DNA of 64,000 nucleotides from Natrialba swarupiae (GCF_008245225.1 NZ_VTAW01000001.1:248001-312000), one strand, 5' to 3'; positions 49,925-59,467 are shown, numbered from the stretch's first letter. Notes: generated from the sequence alone by a model not told the origin. Program-made: numbers and translations.

Positions 49925-50686
49925 TCACCTGAACCGCTCGTCCAGGACGACCGGAATCCCGCGACTCGCCACGTCGCCGGCGAACGCCTTCGAGTCGGCC
50001 TCGAGTTCCGGGAACGTGTTGTAGTGGATCGGGACCACGAGGTCTGGCTCGAGGTCCTCGGCGAGGTCGGCGGCACCGTGGCGGTCCATCGTGTAGTTCT
50101 GTGCGATCGAGGGCACAAACAGCGAGACGTCGAGGTCGGCGTGCCCCTCGAGGACGTCGGAGTCACCCGTCCAGAAACAGGGGACGCCGTCGACCGTCAG
50201 GACGAATCCACAGCCCAGCCCTTCGGGGTGGAGTGGCTCGCCGTCGCGGACGTTCGGTCCGTCGGCGTGGTTGTACGCCGGCACCGCGCGCACGTCGACG
50301 CCTGCCACCGTCAGGTCGTCGCCGTAGCCGATTCGGCGGACGTCGTACGGGAGAGACTCGGGTTCGACGACGTCCCGTCCGCCGTCGGCGACGTTCTCGG
50401 CCGAGACTCCCTCGTAGACGACGACCGTCGCGTCCTCGCTCGCGACGCGTTCGACGCCGTCGTCGTCGTAGTGGTGGTCGTGGGTGACGACCACGAGGTC
50501 CCCGTCGCGGGCGTCGTAGGCCTCCCCGCTCGGGTGCGAGGCGTCACCGTACTGCTCCGCCCAGGTGCCGTCGAGCGTCCCGTACCGACCGGGGTCGGTG
50601 TAGACGACGGTGCCGTCGGGCGCTTCGATGCGCGTCGTCGCGTACCCGAGCCAGGAGACCTCGAGGCCGTCGTGCGTGACTGTCAT
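49925..50686 (-). CDS. metallo-beta-lactamase-fold hydrolase (UPF0173-like)
   Basis: The product has 253 residues. The MBL core starts EVSWLGYATTRIEAPDGTVV, has the metal site VVTHDHHYDDDG and later VPAYNHAD, GVPCFWTGDSDVLEG and VPIHYNTFPELEADSKAF. It is a soluble hydrolase with two metal ions in the family; the specific substrate is unknown. It lies convergently with arsC in the metal-resistance region but is not obviously a metal gene. Confidence 0.88.
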   Translation of the reverse strand: MTVTHDGLEVSWLGYATTRIEAPDGTVVYTDPGRYGTLDGTWAEQYGDASHPSGEAYDARDGDLVVVTHDHHYDDDGVERVASEDATVVVYEGVSAENVADGGRDVVEPESLPYDVRRIGYGDDLTVAGVDVRAVPAYNHADGPNVRDGEPLHPEGLGCGFVLTVDGVPCFWTGDSDVLEGHADLDVSLFVPSIAQNYTMDRHGAADLAEDLEPDLVVPIHYNTFPELEADSKAFAGDVASRGIPVVLDERFR

Positions 50687-50976
50687 ACCCGGACCAACGT
50701 CGTTCGGTCAATAAAGTGGCAGGGTTCACCGATCCCCGTGGAGTCAGACCACTTCGCGCTGGCACGGTCTCGAAGTCGGCGACGAAACGACGCGACGTGT
50801 CCATCAACACCCGGGGACGCGCCGGTCCAACAGTGTCGAAGAATTATGATCGTTCGACACGGACTAGCACGGGACGATGCACAGCCGATTCCGGCGACCG
50901 AACAGTGACCCGCACGACTACCCGGCGAGGAATCCGGAATGGGGCGTCAGCGACGCTCTCGAGATAATTCAAACGA

Positions 50977-53262
50977 ATGACTGACTCGTCGACCGATCAC
51001 GACGAGTCTCGATCGCACGCCCCGTCGGAACGCGATAGCCGGGACGTCGGGAACAAACCGACGGACGAATACTGTTCGTGTTGTCGGATCTGCGATTGCT
51101 ATCGCGACGCGCCCGAAGCCGACGAGAAACCGGCCGACGCCCACGGCCAGCACGCAGGGAACGACCACGCCCACGACCAGCACGCGGGAGACGACCACGG
51201 CGAACAGGTCGATCACTCGGACCACGAGGAACTGTTCAAACGGCGCTTTTTCGTCTGTCTCGCCCTCTCACTTCCGGTGTTGTACTACAGCCCGATGCTC
51301 CAGGAGTGGTTCGGGTACGCCGCGGTGACGTTCCCGGGAAGCGCGTTCGTCGGTCCGGTTCTGGGCGTCGTCGTCTTCGCCTACAGCGGCGTTCCGTTCC
51401 TCCGGATGGGGGCGGTCGAGGCTCGCAATCGAGAGCCCGGAATGATGTTGCTGATCTCGCTCGCGATCACCGTCGCGTTCGTCTACAGCCTCGCTGCCGT
51501 CGTCTTCGGCATCGGCGAGCCGTTCTTCTGGGAACTCGTGACGCTGATCGTCATCTTCCTGCTGGGCCACTGGATCGAGATGCGCTCGGTCCGGCGGGCG
51601 TCGGGCGCGCTGGACGAACTCGCCGAACTGTTGCCCGCCACCGCGGAGCGAATCACGGACGACGGACCCGAGGAGGTTCCGATCGACGACCTCGAGGAGG
51701 GGGACCTCGTACTCGTCCGGCCCGGCTCGAACGTCCCCGCCGACGGCGTCGTCGAGGAAGGCGAGTCGAACGTCGACGAATCGGTGATCACGGGCGAATC
51801 GAAGCCGGTTTCGAAGGGGCCGGGCGACGACGTCGTCGGCGGGACGACCGTCCGCGACGGGAGTTTGCGCGTCCGCGTCGCGGCGACGGGCGAGGAGACG
51901 ACGCTCTCGGGCATCGTGCGCCTCGTCGAGGACGCCCAGGAGAGTCGGTCGCGGACGCAGGTGCTCGCGGACCGCGCCGCAGGCTGGCTGTTCTACGCGG
52001 CCCTCGGTGTCGCGGCCGTCACCGCCGTGGCGTGGTCGGCCGCCGTCGGCTTCGGCTTGCCGGTCGTCGAGCGCGTCGTCACCGTCCTCGTCATCGCCTG
52101 CCCGCACGCGCTGGGTCTCGCCGTCCCCCTCGTCGTCGCGATCAACACGTCCATGGCCGCCCGCAACGGGATGTTGATCCGCGACCGGATCGCGATGGAA
52201 TCGGCGCGGAACCTCGACACCGTCGTCTTCGACAAGACGGGGACGCTCACGGAGGGCGAGCAGGGCGTCGTCGACGTTGCGACCGCTGACCAGTGGGGCG
52301 AAGACGACGTCCTGACGCTCGCGGCCGCCGCCGAGGGCGACTCCGAGCACGTTATCGCCCAGGCGATCCGCGACACCGCGGCGGACCAAGACCTCCCGGT
52401 CCCCGGCGTTCGGGGATTCGAGGCGCTCGAGGGGCGGGGCGTCCGCGCGACGATCGAGCGGGAGGCGGTCCCGGCCGCCGCATCCACTGCGGACGAGTCC
52501 GCGGATATCGGCGCACCGCCGTCCGACGCTGAGAGCGACCGGGACGGCCACACCGTCTCGGTCGGCGGACCCAACCTGTTGCGCCACCTCGAGATCGATC
52601 CCGATCCGGCGCTCGAGCGCTTCGCGTCCGAGGCCGGCGATCGCGGCGAGGGCGTCGTCTACGTGCTTCGCGACGAGACGGTCGTCGGTGCGATCGCGCT
52701 CGCGGACGTGATCCGCGAGGAGAGTTTCGAGGCGATCGACGCGCTCCACGGAATGGGCGTCGACGTGGCGATGCTCACCGGTGACGACGCCGACGTGGCT
52801 CACGCCGTCGCAGACGAACTCGAGATCGATACGGTCTTCGCTGAGGTACTCCCGGAGGACAAAGACGAGAAGATCCTCGAGTTACAAGAGCGTGGCCACC
52901 TCGTCGGAATGGTCGGCGACGGCGTCAACGACGCGCCTGCGCTCACTCGATCCGACGTAGGGATCGCGATCGGCTCGGGAACGGACGTCGCCGTCGAGTC
53001 GGCGGACGTGGTGCTCGTAGAGAACGATCCTCGAGACGTCGCTCGGCTCGTCCGACTGAGCGCGAAGAGCTACCGAAAGATGGCCGAGAACATCGCCTGG
53101 GCGGCCGGCTACAACGTCTTCGCCTTGCCGCTTGCGGCCGGCGTCCTCGCGCCGATCGGCATCCTGCTCTCGCCGGCCGTCGGCGCGGTTCTCATGTCTG
53201 CGAGTACGGTGATCGTGGCGGTAAACGCACAGCTGTTGCGGCGGGCAGAGCTCTCGACGTGA
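50977..53262 (+). CDS. copB: CopB-type P1B ATPase with Cys/His-rich N-terminus
   Basis: The product has 761 residues. It carries CPH in place of CPC ([10 protein letters not shown], residues 375-377), the mark of CopB-type Cu/Ag transporters. [10 protein letters not shown] gives Asp419, [11 protein letters not shown] is the actuator, and [12 protein letters not shown] the hinge. The N-terminus has no heavy-metal domain. Instead CSCCRICDC is at residues 33-41 and His-rich repeats ([17 protein letters not shown]) lie at about residues 54-85, likely metal ligands. A short insertion near residue 500 holds acidic low-complexity sequence. It is monocistronic, with a 290-bp upstream gap that has no other feature. 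Confidence 0.92.
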   Translation: MTDSSTDHDESRSHAPSERDSRDVGNKPTDEYCSCCRICDCYRDAPEADEKPADAHGQHAGNDHAHDQHAGDDHGEQVDHSDHEELFKRRFFVCLALSLPVLYYSPMLQEWFGYAAVTFPGSAFVGPVLGVVVFAYSGVPFLRMGAVEARNREPGMMLLISLAITVAFVYSLAAVVFGIGEPFFWELVTLIVIFLLGHWIEMRSVRRASGALDELAELLPATAERITDDGPEEVPIDDLEEGDLVLVRPGSNVPADGVVEEGESNVDESVITGESKPVSKGPGDDVVGGTTVRDGSLRVRVAATGEETTLSGIVRLVEDAQESRSRTQVLADRAAGWLFYAALGVAAVTAVAWSAAVGFGLPVVERVVTVLVIACPHALGLAVPLVVAINTSMAARNGMLIRDRIAMESARNLDTVVFDKTGTLTEGEQGVVDVATADQWGEDDVLTLAAAAEGDSEHVIAQAIRDTAADQDLPVPGVRGFEALEGRGVRATIEREAVPAAASTADESADIGAPPSDAESDRDGHTVSVGGPNLLRHLEIDPDPALERFASEAGDRGEGVVYVLRDETVVGAIALADVIREESFEAIDALHGMGVDVAMLTGDDADVAHAVADELEIDTVFAEVLPEDKDEKILELQERGHLVGMVGDGVNDAPALTRSDVGIAIGSGTDVAVESADVVLVENDPRDVARLVRLSAKSYRKMAENIAWAAGYNVFALPLAAGVLAPIGILLSPAVGAVLMSASTVIVAVNAQLLRRAELST

Positions 53263-53435
53263 GACGAACTCGAGGACGGGAACTCACCGGGCGCTCACCG
53301 AAATCCCGGCAACCGTGAGGATGGCGTCGATCCGACCCGCTCGTCCGATCACGAGTCCCGCGCACGAACGAGCCCTGCGCCGAGCGCTCGCCCGGATGAA
53401 AAGACAGTTCCCTGCCGACGACGAACGGGCGATAA

Positions 53436-54287
53436 ATGCGAATCGCCGTTCCCAACAAGGGCCGCCTGCACGAGCCGACGATAGACCTTCTCGAGCGGGC
53501 GGGGCTGCATCTCGAGAACGGTGCCGACCGGAAGCTGTACGCCGATACCGTCGATCCCGACGTCTCCGTGCTGTTCGCCCGCGCGGCGGATATTCCCGAG
53601 TACGTCGCCGACGGCGCGGCCGACCTCGGTATTACGGGTCTCGATCAGGTTCACGAGGCTCGCGTCGACGACGTCGAGGAGTTACTGGACCTCGAGTTCG
53701 GCCGCTGTCGGCTCGTCCTCGCCGCGCCGGAAGACGGGGACATCGAGGGCGTTGCGGACCTGGCAGGCAAAACGGTCGCCACGGAGTTTCCCAACGTGAC
53801 CGCGGATTTCTTCGCCGACACGGGCGTCTCCCCCGATATCGTCGAGGTAACTGGCGCGACTGAACTCACGCCCCACGTCGAGATGGCCGACGCCATCGTC
53901 GACATCACGTCCACCGGCACGACGCTGAAGATGAACCGGCTGGCCGTCGTCGACGAGGTGCTCTCGAGTTCCGTTCGCCTCTTCGGCCGCACGGACGTCG
54001 TCGACGACCCGAAAGTCAGGGAGGTCCGGACGGCGCTCTCGTCGGTCAAACAGGCCGAGGGCAAGCGCTACCTGATGATGAACGTCCCCGAGGATCGACT
54101 CGAGGCGGTCCGGGACGTCATCCCCGGGATGGGTGGGCCGACGGTGATGGACGTCGCCAACGGCGGTGGGAAGGTCGCCGTCCACGCCGTCGTCGACGAA
54201 CGGGACGTCTTCGAGACGATTACCGAGGTCAAGAAGGCGGGTGCGAGCGACATTTTGGTGACCGAAATCGAGCGGTTGGTCGAGTAG
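53436..54287 (+). CDS. hisG: ATP phosphoribosyltransferase (long form)
   Basis: The product has 283 residues. It catalyses the first step of histidine biosynthesis (ATP and PRPP to phosphoribosyl-ATP). Motifs: [20 protein letters not shown] at the start, [33 protein letters not shown] and [20 protein letters not shown] (PRPP loop). The C-terminal about 75 residues, including [20 protein letters not shown], form the allosteric PII-like domain of the long form that is inhibited by histidine. It stands alone, not in a his operon. Confidence 0.93.
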   Translation: MRIAVPNKGRLHEPTIDLLERAGLHLENGADRKLYADTVDPDVSVLFARAADIPEYVADGAADLGITGLDQVHEARVDDVEELLDLEFGRCRLVLAAPEDGDIEGVADLAGKTVATEFPNVTADFFADTGVSPDIVEVTGATELTPHVEMADAIVDITSTGTTLKMNRLAVVDEVLSSSVRLFGRTDVVDDPKVREVRTALSSVKQAEGKRYLMMNVPEDRLEAVRDVIPGMGGPTVMDVANGGGKVAVHAVVDERDVFETITEVKKAGASDILVTEIERLVE

Positions 54288-54557
54288 CCACGTCGCTTCG
54301 CTCGCCCGGACTGCCGTCCCGACGTATCGGACCACCGCAGGATGGGTTGGGACGTGACGGAGCTGGTACGGACTGCTGTCCCGCTGGACAGTTGCGACCG
54401 TATGACGGGTCCGGACCACCGGAACTGGCGGACGGCAGACCGTGTGGCGTACGCCGGCTCGTATCGTTCTCTGTCTACTCCGGCGCGTCGTACAGTCACA
54501 ATTGTCGACTCGTCGAAATTATTATGCTGGTCCGTGATGTGGTGTGTGTCAACACGT

Positions 54558-54773
54558 ATGGCAGGGTGTTCGTCGCACGACCTCCTGGCCGTCCTCGAGA
54601 AACAGGGGCCGTCGCGGACGACGCGGCTGGCGGCCGAACTCGAGGCTCACCCGATCACGGTCACCCAACGCTGTGACGCTCTGCAGGCCGACGGCTACGT
54701 CCGCCGCGTTTCGGCCGACGTGTTCGGTATCACCGAGGATGGCCGAGCGTATCTGTCGACACACGTCGACTAG
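54558..54773 (+). CDS. small winged-helix DNA-binding protein
   Basis: The product is 71 residues: LLAVLEKQGPSRTTRLAAEL, then HPITVTQRCDALQADGYVRR and VFGITEDGRAYLSTHVD. This is one winged-helix domain with the wing at the end, as in haloarchaeal phage-repressor-like PhiH1/ArsR regulators. A TTATTATG box near 54518 gives a likely promoter. An in-frame ATG seven codons upstream is possible. Target unknown. Confidence 0.75.
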   Translation: MAGCSSHDLLAVLEKQGPSRTTRLAAELEAHPITVTQRCDALQADGYVRRVSADVFGITEDGRAYLSTHVD

Positions 54774-54791
54774 TGCTTTGGCAAGCCTGCA

Positions 54792-54835
54792 CTGCAGGGT
54801 CGAATTCGGTGGTGTGGTTCGATTCGACCCTGCAG
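54792..54835. repeat. perfect 14-bp inverted repeat
   Basis: CTGCAGGGTCGAAT (54792-54805) is exactly mirrored by ATTCGACCCTGCAG (54822-54835) with a 16-nt G/T-rich loop. A diverged copy is at 20656-20690. It begins 18 bp after the stop of the small winged-helix gene and could act as a terminator hairpin, a mobile palindrome or a regulator-binding site. Confidence 0.75.
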
Positions 54836-54853
54836 TCGACGCGTGTCGAAGTA

Positions 54854-54939
54854 CTATAGTAGCCACTGAACGTCATTGCACACTCGATCGCCAGACAGAT
54901 CGGCGATCGATGTGTAAATCGTTTCAGTTGTTACTATAG
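54854..54939. mobile_element. MITE-like 86-bp palindrome with CTATAG ends
   Basis: The two arms run from CTATAGTAGCCACTGAACG (start 54854) to CAGTTGTTACTATAG (end 54939) and are imperfect inverted repeats of about 38 bp around an AGACAGAT centre, meeting at TCGATCGCC/GGCGATCGA. The element carries no gene. Its shape, AT content and CTATAG ends resemble small non-autonomous palindromic elements I recall from Natrialbales genomes. The family name needs database confirmation. Confidence 0.7.
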
Positions 54940-54962
54940 CCGCGCCGGCGACGGCCTGTTGC

Positions 54963-55991
54963 TCACTTCTCTTCGTCGAGCGGCGGCCAGTTCCAGGCGT
55001 CGGCGCGGACGACGCCGAGGAGTTTTCGGCGGCGCTCATTGAGTTCCTCGAGGGCCTCCTCGAACTCCTCGTCTGCGACCGTCGGAACCCCCGCTTTGCG
55101 CAGTTGATCGAGATCCGGGTCGGGCGGCACCTCGTCGGCGGGTTCGATGAACGCCGTGTCGAGGGTCTCGAGGTAGCTCTGTGCGCTCGAGCGGGCGTCC
55201 TCGACCAGCATCGGATTCGGTTTTCCATCGTCTGGGACGCCGTAGCGGTAGATCGTCAGCGCTTCGTCCAGGATGGGGACGGCGACCGCGGAGGCGTGTT
55301 TCTTCTGTTCGCTGTGGTAGTAGTGCAAGATCGGGTAGGACTTGTGTTGGTCCGCCAGCAACGAGAGATCCGCGGAGAGCGACTCGAGGGACAACCCGAG
55401 ACCGTCGAACGCTGCAGACGCGTCGTCGGCGTTCCGTCGGTCGTCCCAACTCGTCCGAACGAACGCCTCGCTTCGCGTCCCGAGTCCCGTCACGTCGCTG
55501 GCAAACGAGCGCTTCTCGGAGACGGCACCGAGCACGGCGAGCACGTAGGAGACGGCGAGCGTGACGAACGCCATTCCCGTCGCCGTCGTGAATGCGCTGG
55601 CGATCTCCCAGGTCCCGCTCGTCGGCGTGTAGTCGCCGTTGCCGTTCGTGAACATCGTGTAGGCGACGTAGTAGAACCGGCCGGTCCAGTCGGCTGGATC
55701 GCCGGTGTGGGCACTGACGAGTGCGACGGAGCCGCCGGCGAACAGCAGCGTCCACCCGATCCACAGCAGTCCGATCCACATCGCAAGCGTGAACACGAGA
55801 ATAAGCGGGCCCGCGAGGCTGAGCACCCGCTGGTTGTCGTCGCTGGCGCGACGGAGCCCGCGCCAGACGGCCGTCGTCAGGCGGGACGAGAGCGGACCGG
55901 AGCCGCCGTCGACCCACAGCGTCGTCCAGAGCAGGTCCACGACGACCGCGACGAGGACCACGATACCGATGACGAGAAACAGCGGTTCCAT
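54963..55991 (-). CDS. potassium-channel-like membrane protein (ion channel family)
   Basis: The product has 342 residues. It has a first helix (residues 5-22), two helices around residues 55-90, a pore loop WTGRFYYVAYTMFTNGNGDY and another helix at about 135-160, which fits a two-transmembrane ion channel with an extra N-terminal helix. The filter-like TNGNGDYTP differs from the K+ channel TVGYGD, so selectivity is uncertain. A long cytoplasmic helical part follows (residues 165-342), ending ADAWNWPPLDEEK. Start ATG 55991 was chosen; a GTG two codons earlier is possible. Confidence 0.78.
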   Translation of the reverse strand: MEPLFLVIGIVVLVAVVVDLLWTTLWVDGGSGPLSSRLTTAVWRGLRRASDDNQRVLSLAGPLILVFTLAMWIGLLWIGWTLLFAGGSVALVSAHTGDPADWTGRFYYVAYTMFTNGNGDYTPTSGTWEIASAFTTATGMAFVTLAVSYVLAVLGAVSEKRSFASDVTGLGTRSEAFVRTSWDDRRNADDASAAFDGLGLSLESLSADLSLLADQHKSYPILHYYHSEQKKHASAVAVPILDEALTIYRYGVPDDGKPNPMLVEDARSSAQSYLETLDTAFIEPADEVPPDPDLDQLRKAGVPTVADEEFEEALEELNERRRKLLGVVRADAWNWPPLDEEK

Positions 55992-56252
55992 AGCCACCGA
56001 CTACGTCTCGGACGCCCGTCAACGCCACCCCAGCGAATCGGTCGGCCTTCATGTGTTTCCGAACGGCCGGATCGCGATCGCTGAACCACCCGTCCGTGAA
56101 CTGAACGGTCTGACCGATTATCTGTGAACCGAGAAGAGAATCCGTAGACGCGTCCGAGAGAGCGACCGTGGTGGTGTCGAGTCGATCACGACCGGAGAGA
56201 CGTTGGCAGCCCGTATCGACACTCGAGTGTCGGTCGCCGAACCGATCGGCGG

Positions 56253-56813
56253 TTACTCGAGCAAGCCGAGATCCTCGAGTCGAGAGACGATCTTGTCGAC
56301 GGCGTGTTCGGCGTCTTCGGGTTTCTTCCCGCCAGTGATGACGAGTTTGCCCGAGCCGAACAGGAGCGCGACGACCTCCGGTTCGTCGAGGCGATAGACG
56401 AGACCGGGGAACTGTTCGGGTTCGTACTCGATGTTCTCGAGACCCAGCCCGATCGCGATCGCGTTCAGGTTGAGGTTGCGCCCGAGGTCGGCCGAGGTGA
56501 CGATGTTCTGGACGACGATCTCGGGGTCTTCGTTGACCTGAATCTGGAGCTCACGGAGCTTATCGAAGACGATACGCAGGCTCTCGTGGACGTCGTCGGT
56601 GCTCTTCGCGCCGGTGCAGACGATCTTCCCCGAGCGGAAGATGAGCGCGGCGGATTTGGGGTTCTGGGTGCGATACACGAGGCCGGGGAACTGTTCGGGG
56701 TCGTAGTCGGCCCCCTCTAAGTCCATTGCGACGCTCTGGAGGTCGAGTTCCTGGCCGATGCCGGTCGACGCCACCACGTTTTCGATGTTGATGGTGTCCT
56801 TCGGATCCGTCAT
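56253..56813 (-). CDS. tbp: TATA-box-binding protein
   Basis: The product has 186 residues and is the basal transcription factor that binds TATA boxes and recruits TFB and RNA polymerase. Two tandem saddle repeats are clear. Repeat 1 spans about residues 8-92 (INIENVVASTGIGQELDLQS, EQFPGLVYRTQNPKSAALIF). Repeat 2 spans about residues 99-186 (IVVQNIVTSADLGRNLNLNA, EQFPGLVYRLDEPEVVALLF, SGKLVITGGKKPEDAEHAV). Haloarchaea carry several TBP genes; this is a canonical one. Promoter: a TTTATAAA box 28 nt upstream. Confidence 0.95.
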   Translation of the reverse strand: MTDPKDTINIENVVASTGIGQELDLQSVAMDLEGADYDPEQFPGLVYRTQNPKSAALIFRSGKIVCTGAKSTDDVHESLRIVFDKLRELQIQVNEDPEIVVQNIVTSADLGRNLNLNAIAIGLGLENIEYEPEQFPGLVYRLDEPEVVALLFGSGKLVITGGKKPEDAEHAVDKIVSRLEDLGLLE

Positions 56814-56840
56814 AAGTCGCTTAAAAAGACGTATTTAAGG

Positions 56841-56848
56841 TTTATAAA
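56841..56848 (-). promoter_or_regulatory. TATA box of tbp
   Basis: TTTATAAA lies 28 nt before the tbp ATG at 56813, and a second AT block (TTAAATAC) sits closer to the gene. The strong consensus box suggests high expression and possible autoregulation of TBP. Confidence 0.6.
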
Positions 56849-56977
56849 GGTTAGTACCGGTACCTGATATATCCGGTTTATTTTGCTCTTCGGGTGTTCG
56901 AGCTATCTCCCGCCGGTTTTACTCGCCCCGGTGTCACCTCACTCCGTTCGATCGGTCGCTCGAGAAGCGGTAGGCTC

Positions 56978-58087
56978 ATGGCCGGGCCGGGACGACGGTC
57001 GAACGTGTATCTCCTCGAACTCGGCGGCGAGGACGACGAATTTGCGGCCTGCGAGGCGGCGAGTGCGGCGACCGGCGTTCGTCCGATCGCGCCCGGCCTC
57101 GCCGTCGCGCGCGGCGTCGTCCCCGAACGCGTCCGCGGGCTGGCGTACACCCACCGGGCGAGCGAACTCCTCGGACGGACCGACGCCGACCTCGAGAGCG
57201 CGCAGGCGTTACTCGAGGCCGCCTCGATCGATCGCGAGGGGACCGTCGCCGTACGGGCGACGGACGTTCACGGTTCGACCGGGATCGACACCGCCCGCGC
57301 CGAGCGCGAGCTCGGTCAGGTGCTCGTCGACCGCGGCTTCTCGGTCGACCTCGAGGGGCCGGATCACCTGTTGCGTGCCGTCTTCTCGGCGGGGCGACTC
57401 GAGCAGTCGGACCCGCCGACGGACGACGGAAACGGGGACACTGAGGACGAACGCCTCTCCGTCTGCGCGCTCGGCTGGCTCGCCGCCGAGAGCGTCCGCG
57501 ACTTCGGGAGCCGCGCGCCGACGGACAAACCTTTCTTCCAGCCCGGGAGCATGGACCCACTGCTCGCGCGAGCCGTCGCGAACGTGGCGGGCGCGCGAGC
57601 CGGGAACACGATTCTGGACCCGATGTGTGGAACCGGTGGCGTACTCGTCGAGGCGGGCCTCGTCGGGGCCGACGTGATCGGAACCGACGCCCAGCGAAAG
57701 ATGGTCGACGGAAGCCGAGAGAATCTGGCACAGTTCCTCGAGGGGGACGCGCTCTCGCCGACGGGCGTCGATTGCGGTCGCTGGACTGTCGCCCGCGGCG
57801 ACGCGACCCGGCTCCCATTCCCCGACGACGCGGTCGACGCGGTCGTCTTCGACGCACCCTACGGCCGCCAGTCGAAGATCGAGCGCCACCGCCTCGAGGA
57901 TCTGGTCTCCGGCGCGCTCGCCGAAGCTCGCCGGGTCGCTCCGCGTGCCGTCGTCGTTGCCGACCGATCGTGGACCGAGGCGGCTCGAGACGCGGGCTGG
58001 GAACTCGAGTCCACGTTCGAGCGGCGGGTCCACCGCTCGCTGACGCGGTACGTGATGGTACTCGAGAGTCCCCACCAATCCGTATGA
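56978..58087 (+). CDS. tRNA guanosine-10 N2-methyltransferase family (THUMP-MTase)
   Basis: The product has 369 residues. An N-terminal THUMP region (residues 1-150, beginning RRSNVYLLELGGEDDEFAAC) binds tRNA. The SAM-dependent domain has KPFFQPGSMDPLLARAVANV, NTILDPMCGTGGVLVEAGLV and the catalytic motif DAPYG (VVFDAPYGRQS, Asp292), where the usual motif is DPPYG. It should methylate N2 of guanosine 10 in tRNA, as in archaeal Trm-G10 proteins. ATG 56978 was chosen over an upstream start because the conserved part begins there. Confidence 0.88.
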   Translation: MAGPGRRSNVYLLELGGEDDEFAACEAASAATGVRPIAPGLAVARGVVPERVRGLAYTHRASELLGRTDADLESAQALLEAASIDREGTVAVRATDVHGSTGIDTARAERELGQVLVDRGFSVDLEGPDHLLRAVFSAGRLEQSDPPTDDGNGDTEDERLSVCALGWLAAESVRDFGSRAPTDKPFFQPGSMDPLLARAVANVAGARAGNTILDPMCGTGGVLVEAGLVGADVIGTDAQRKMVDGSRENLAQFLEGDALSPTGVDCGRWTVARGDATRLPFPDDAVDAVVFDAPYGRQSKIERHRLEDLVSGALAEARRVAPRAVVVADRSWTEAARDAGWELESTFERRVHRSLTRYVMVLESPHQSV

Positions 58088-58138
58088 GGCGATAAGGCAG
58101 ATGCCGCTTCCTCGGGGGTGCAGGCTTTCGGCGTCCGC

Positions 58139-59140
58139 CTACGAGACCGAGTCACCGACGCCGACGAGATCGAACTCAAGTCCGGCATCCGTCTCGCGTG
58201 CGCGCTCGTAGACGACCCGTGCCGCGGCGACGTCCTGAATCGCCAGCCCGGTCGAGTCGAAGACGGTGACGCCCGTCTCCGGCGTTCGACCCGATTTTGC
58301 CCCGACGACCAGTTCTCCGATCTCGGCGTCGATGTCGTCGTCGGTGAGTACCCCCTCGGCGTACGGGACGTTGATCTCACCGGAGTGGGTACACTGCTCG
58401 TAGTCGTCGATGACGATCGTCGCGGACTCGAGCAACGCATCGGCGAGTTCGTGTTTTCCGGCGGCGTCGGCACCGATCGCGTTCACGTGCGTGTGCTCCC
58501 CGACGTCGTCGGGGCCGACGATTGGCTCCTCGACGGGCGTCACCGTCGAGAGGACGTCACACTGTCCCGCCTCCGAGATCGACCCCTCCCGGACGTCGAA
58601 CTCCTCGGCGTAGGTGTCGACGAACCGCTCGACGCGTTCGTCGTCTGCGTCCGTGATGACGACCTCCTCGATCGGTCGAATCTCGGCGATGGCCTCGAGT
58701 TGGGTGTACGACTGGACGCCCGCGCCGACGAGACCCAGACTCGAGGCGCCCTCGACCGCGAGATAGTCGGTGGCGACGGCGGCGGCCGCCCCGGTGCGTT
58801 TCATCGTCAACGTCGTTCCGTCCATGATCGACAGCGGGAAGGCGGTCTCGGGATCGGAGTAGATCATCGTCCCCAGCACCGTGGGGAGGTCGTGCTCCGT
58901 GGGGTTGTTCAGGTGGACGTTGACCCACTTGATGCCGGCGGCGTCCCACTCGCCGGTGTCGAGATACGCCGGCATCGACCGGAAGTCGCCGTCGTAGCGC
59001 GGAAGCTCGATGTAGGATTTGACCGGCATCTGGGTATCGCCGCGCTCGAACGCTCCGAACGCCTCCTCGACCGCGTCGACGACGTCCGCGAGTCGGGCAC
59101 AGTCGTCGACGTCGTCGCTGTCCAGAAGCAGCGTGTTCAT
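58139..59140 (-). CDS. ornithine cyclodeaminase / alanine dehydrogenase-family protein
   Basis: The product has 333 residues. It is an NAD(P)-dependent enzyme of the mu-crystallin superfamily. Features: KSYIELPRYDGDFRSMPAYL, GIKWVNVHLNNP, TTLTMKRTGAAAAVATDYLA, the dinucleotide site LGLVGAGVQSYTQLEAI and HVNAIGADAAGKHELADALL. Members deaminate ornithine to proline or act as alanine or ketimine reductases. The Lys of GIKW and the Arg of MKRTGA are conserved for substrate. The precise substrate is not predictable. It is monocistronic. Confidence 0.88.
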   Translation of the reverse strand: MNTLLLDSDDVDDCARLADVVDAVEEAFGAFERGDTQMPVKSYIELPRYDGDFRSMPAYLDTGEWDAAGIKWVNVHLNNPTEHDLPTVLGTMIYSDPETAFPLSIMDGTTLTMKRTGAAAAVATDYLAVEGASSLGLVGAGVQSYTQLEAIAEIRPIEEVVITDADDERVERFVDTYAEEFDVREGSISEAGQCDVLSTVTPVEEPIVGPDDVGEHTHVNAIGADAAGKHELADALLESATIVIDDYEQCTHSGEINVPYAEGVLTDDDIDAEIGELVVGAKSGRTPETGVTVFDSTGLAIQDVAAARVVYERARETDAGLEFDLVGVGDSVS

Positions 59141-59238
59141 AGTGGCGAATTTTGCGGGAACCTACTTAGTTCGTAGTGAAGTGGCCCCGGATCGTCGACC
59201 GGACCGACCGTTGTGCTCGAGGTTCCAGCGGTAAGAGC

Positions 59239-59391
59239 TTAGCTCGTCGCCCGAAACAGGACGGCCGGGGTCCGGTACGATGTCAGTCGTTCCTCGTCGT
59301 CGGATTCGTAGCGAAACGCGAGCACGTCCTCGAGGTCGCCGGGGGCGTCCGACAGCAGCGACCTGATCTTCCGGGGGCGGCCCGCAGAGCA
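59239..59391 (-). pseudogene. C-terminal remnant of an unidentified small gene
   Basis: On the minus strand one frame ends with a TAA at 59239-59241 and looks protein-like: IRSLLSDAPGDLEDVLAFRY, then ESDDEERLTSYRTPAVLF and RATS. It is acidic and has haloarchaeal codon use, but no start codon sits in frame and the upstream sequence (towards 59391) is short and not coding in style. The rest of the 327-bp gap before the thermosome gene has no other gene that I can see. This may be a remnant of a deleted gene, or an unrecognised short protein that starts at a non-standard codon. Confidence 0.35.
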
Positions 59392-59467
59392 AAATTTAGT
59401 TCTGGCTCGCGGCTACGCAGCTCGCCTTTACGAGGTTCTCACTCGCTTCGCTCGTTCCGAACCTCGC

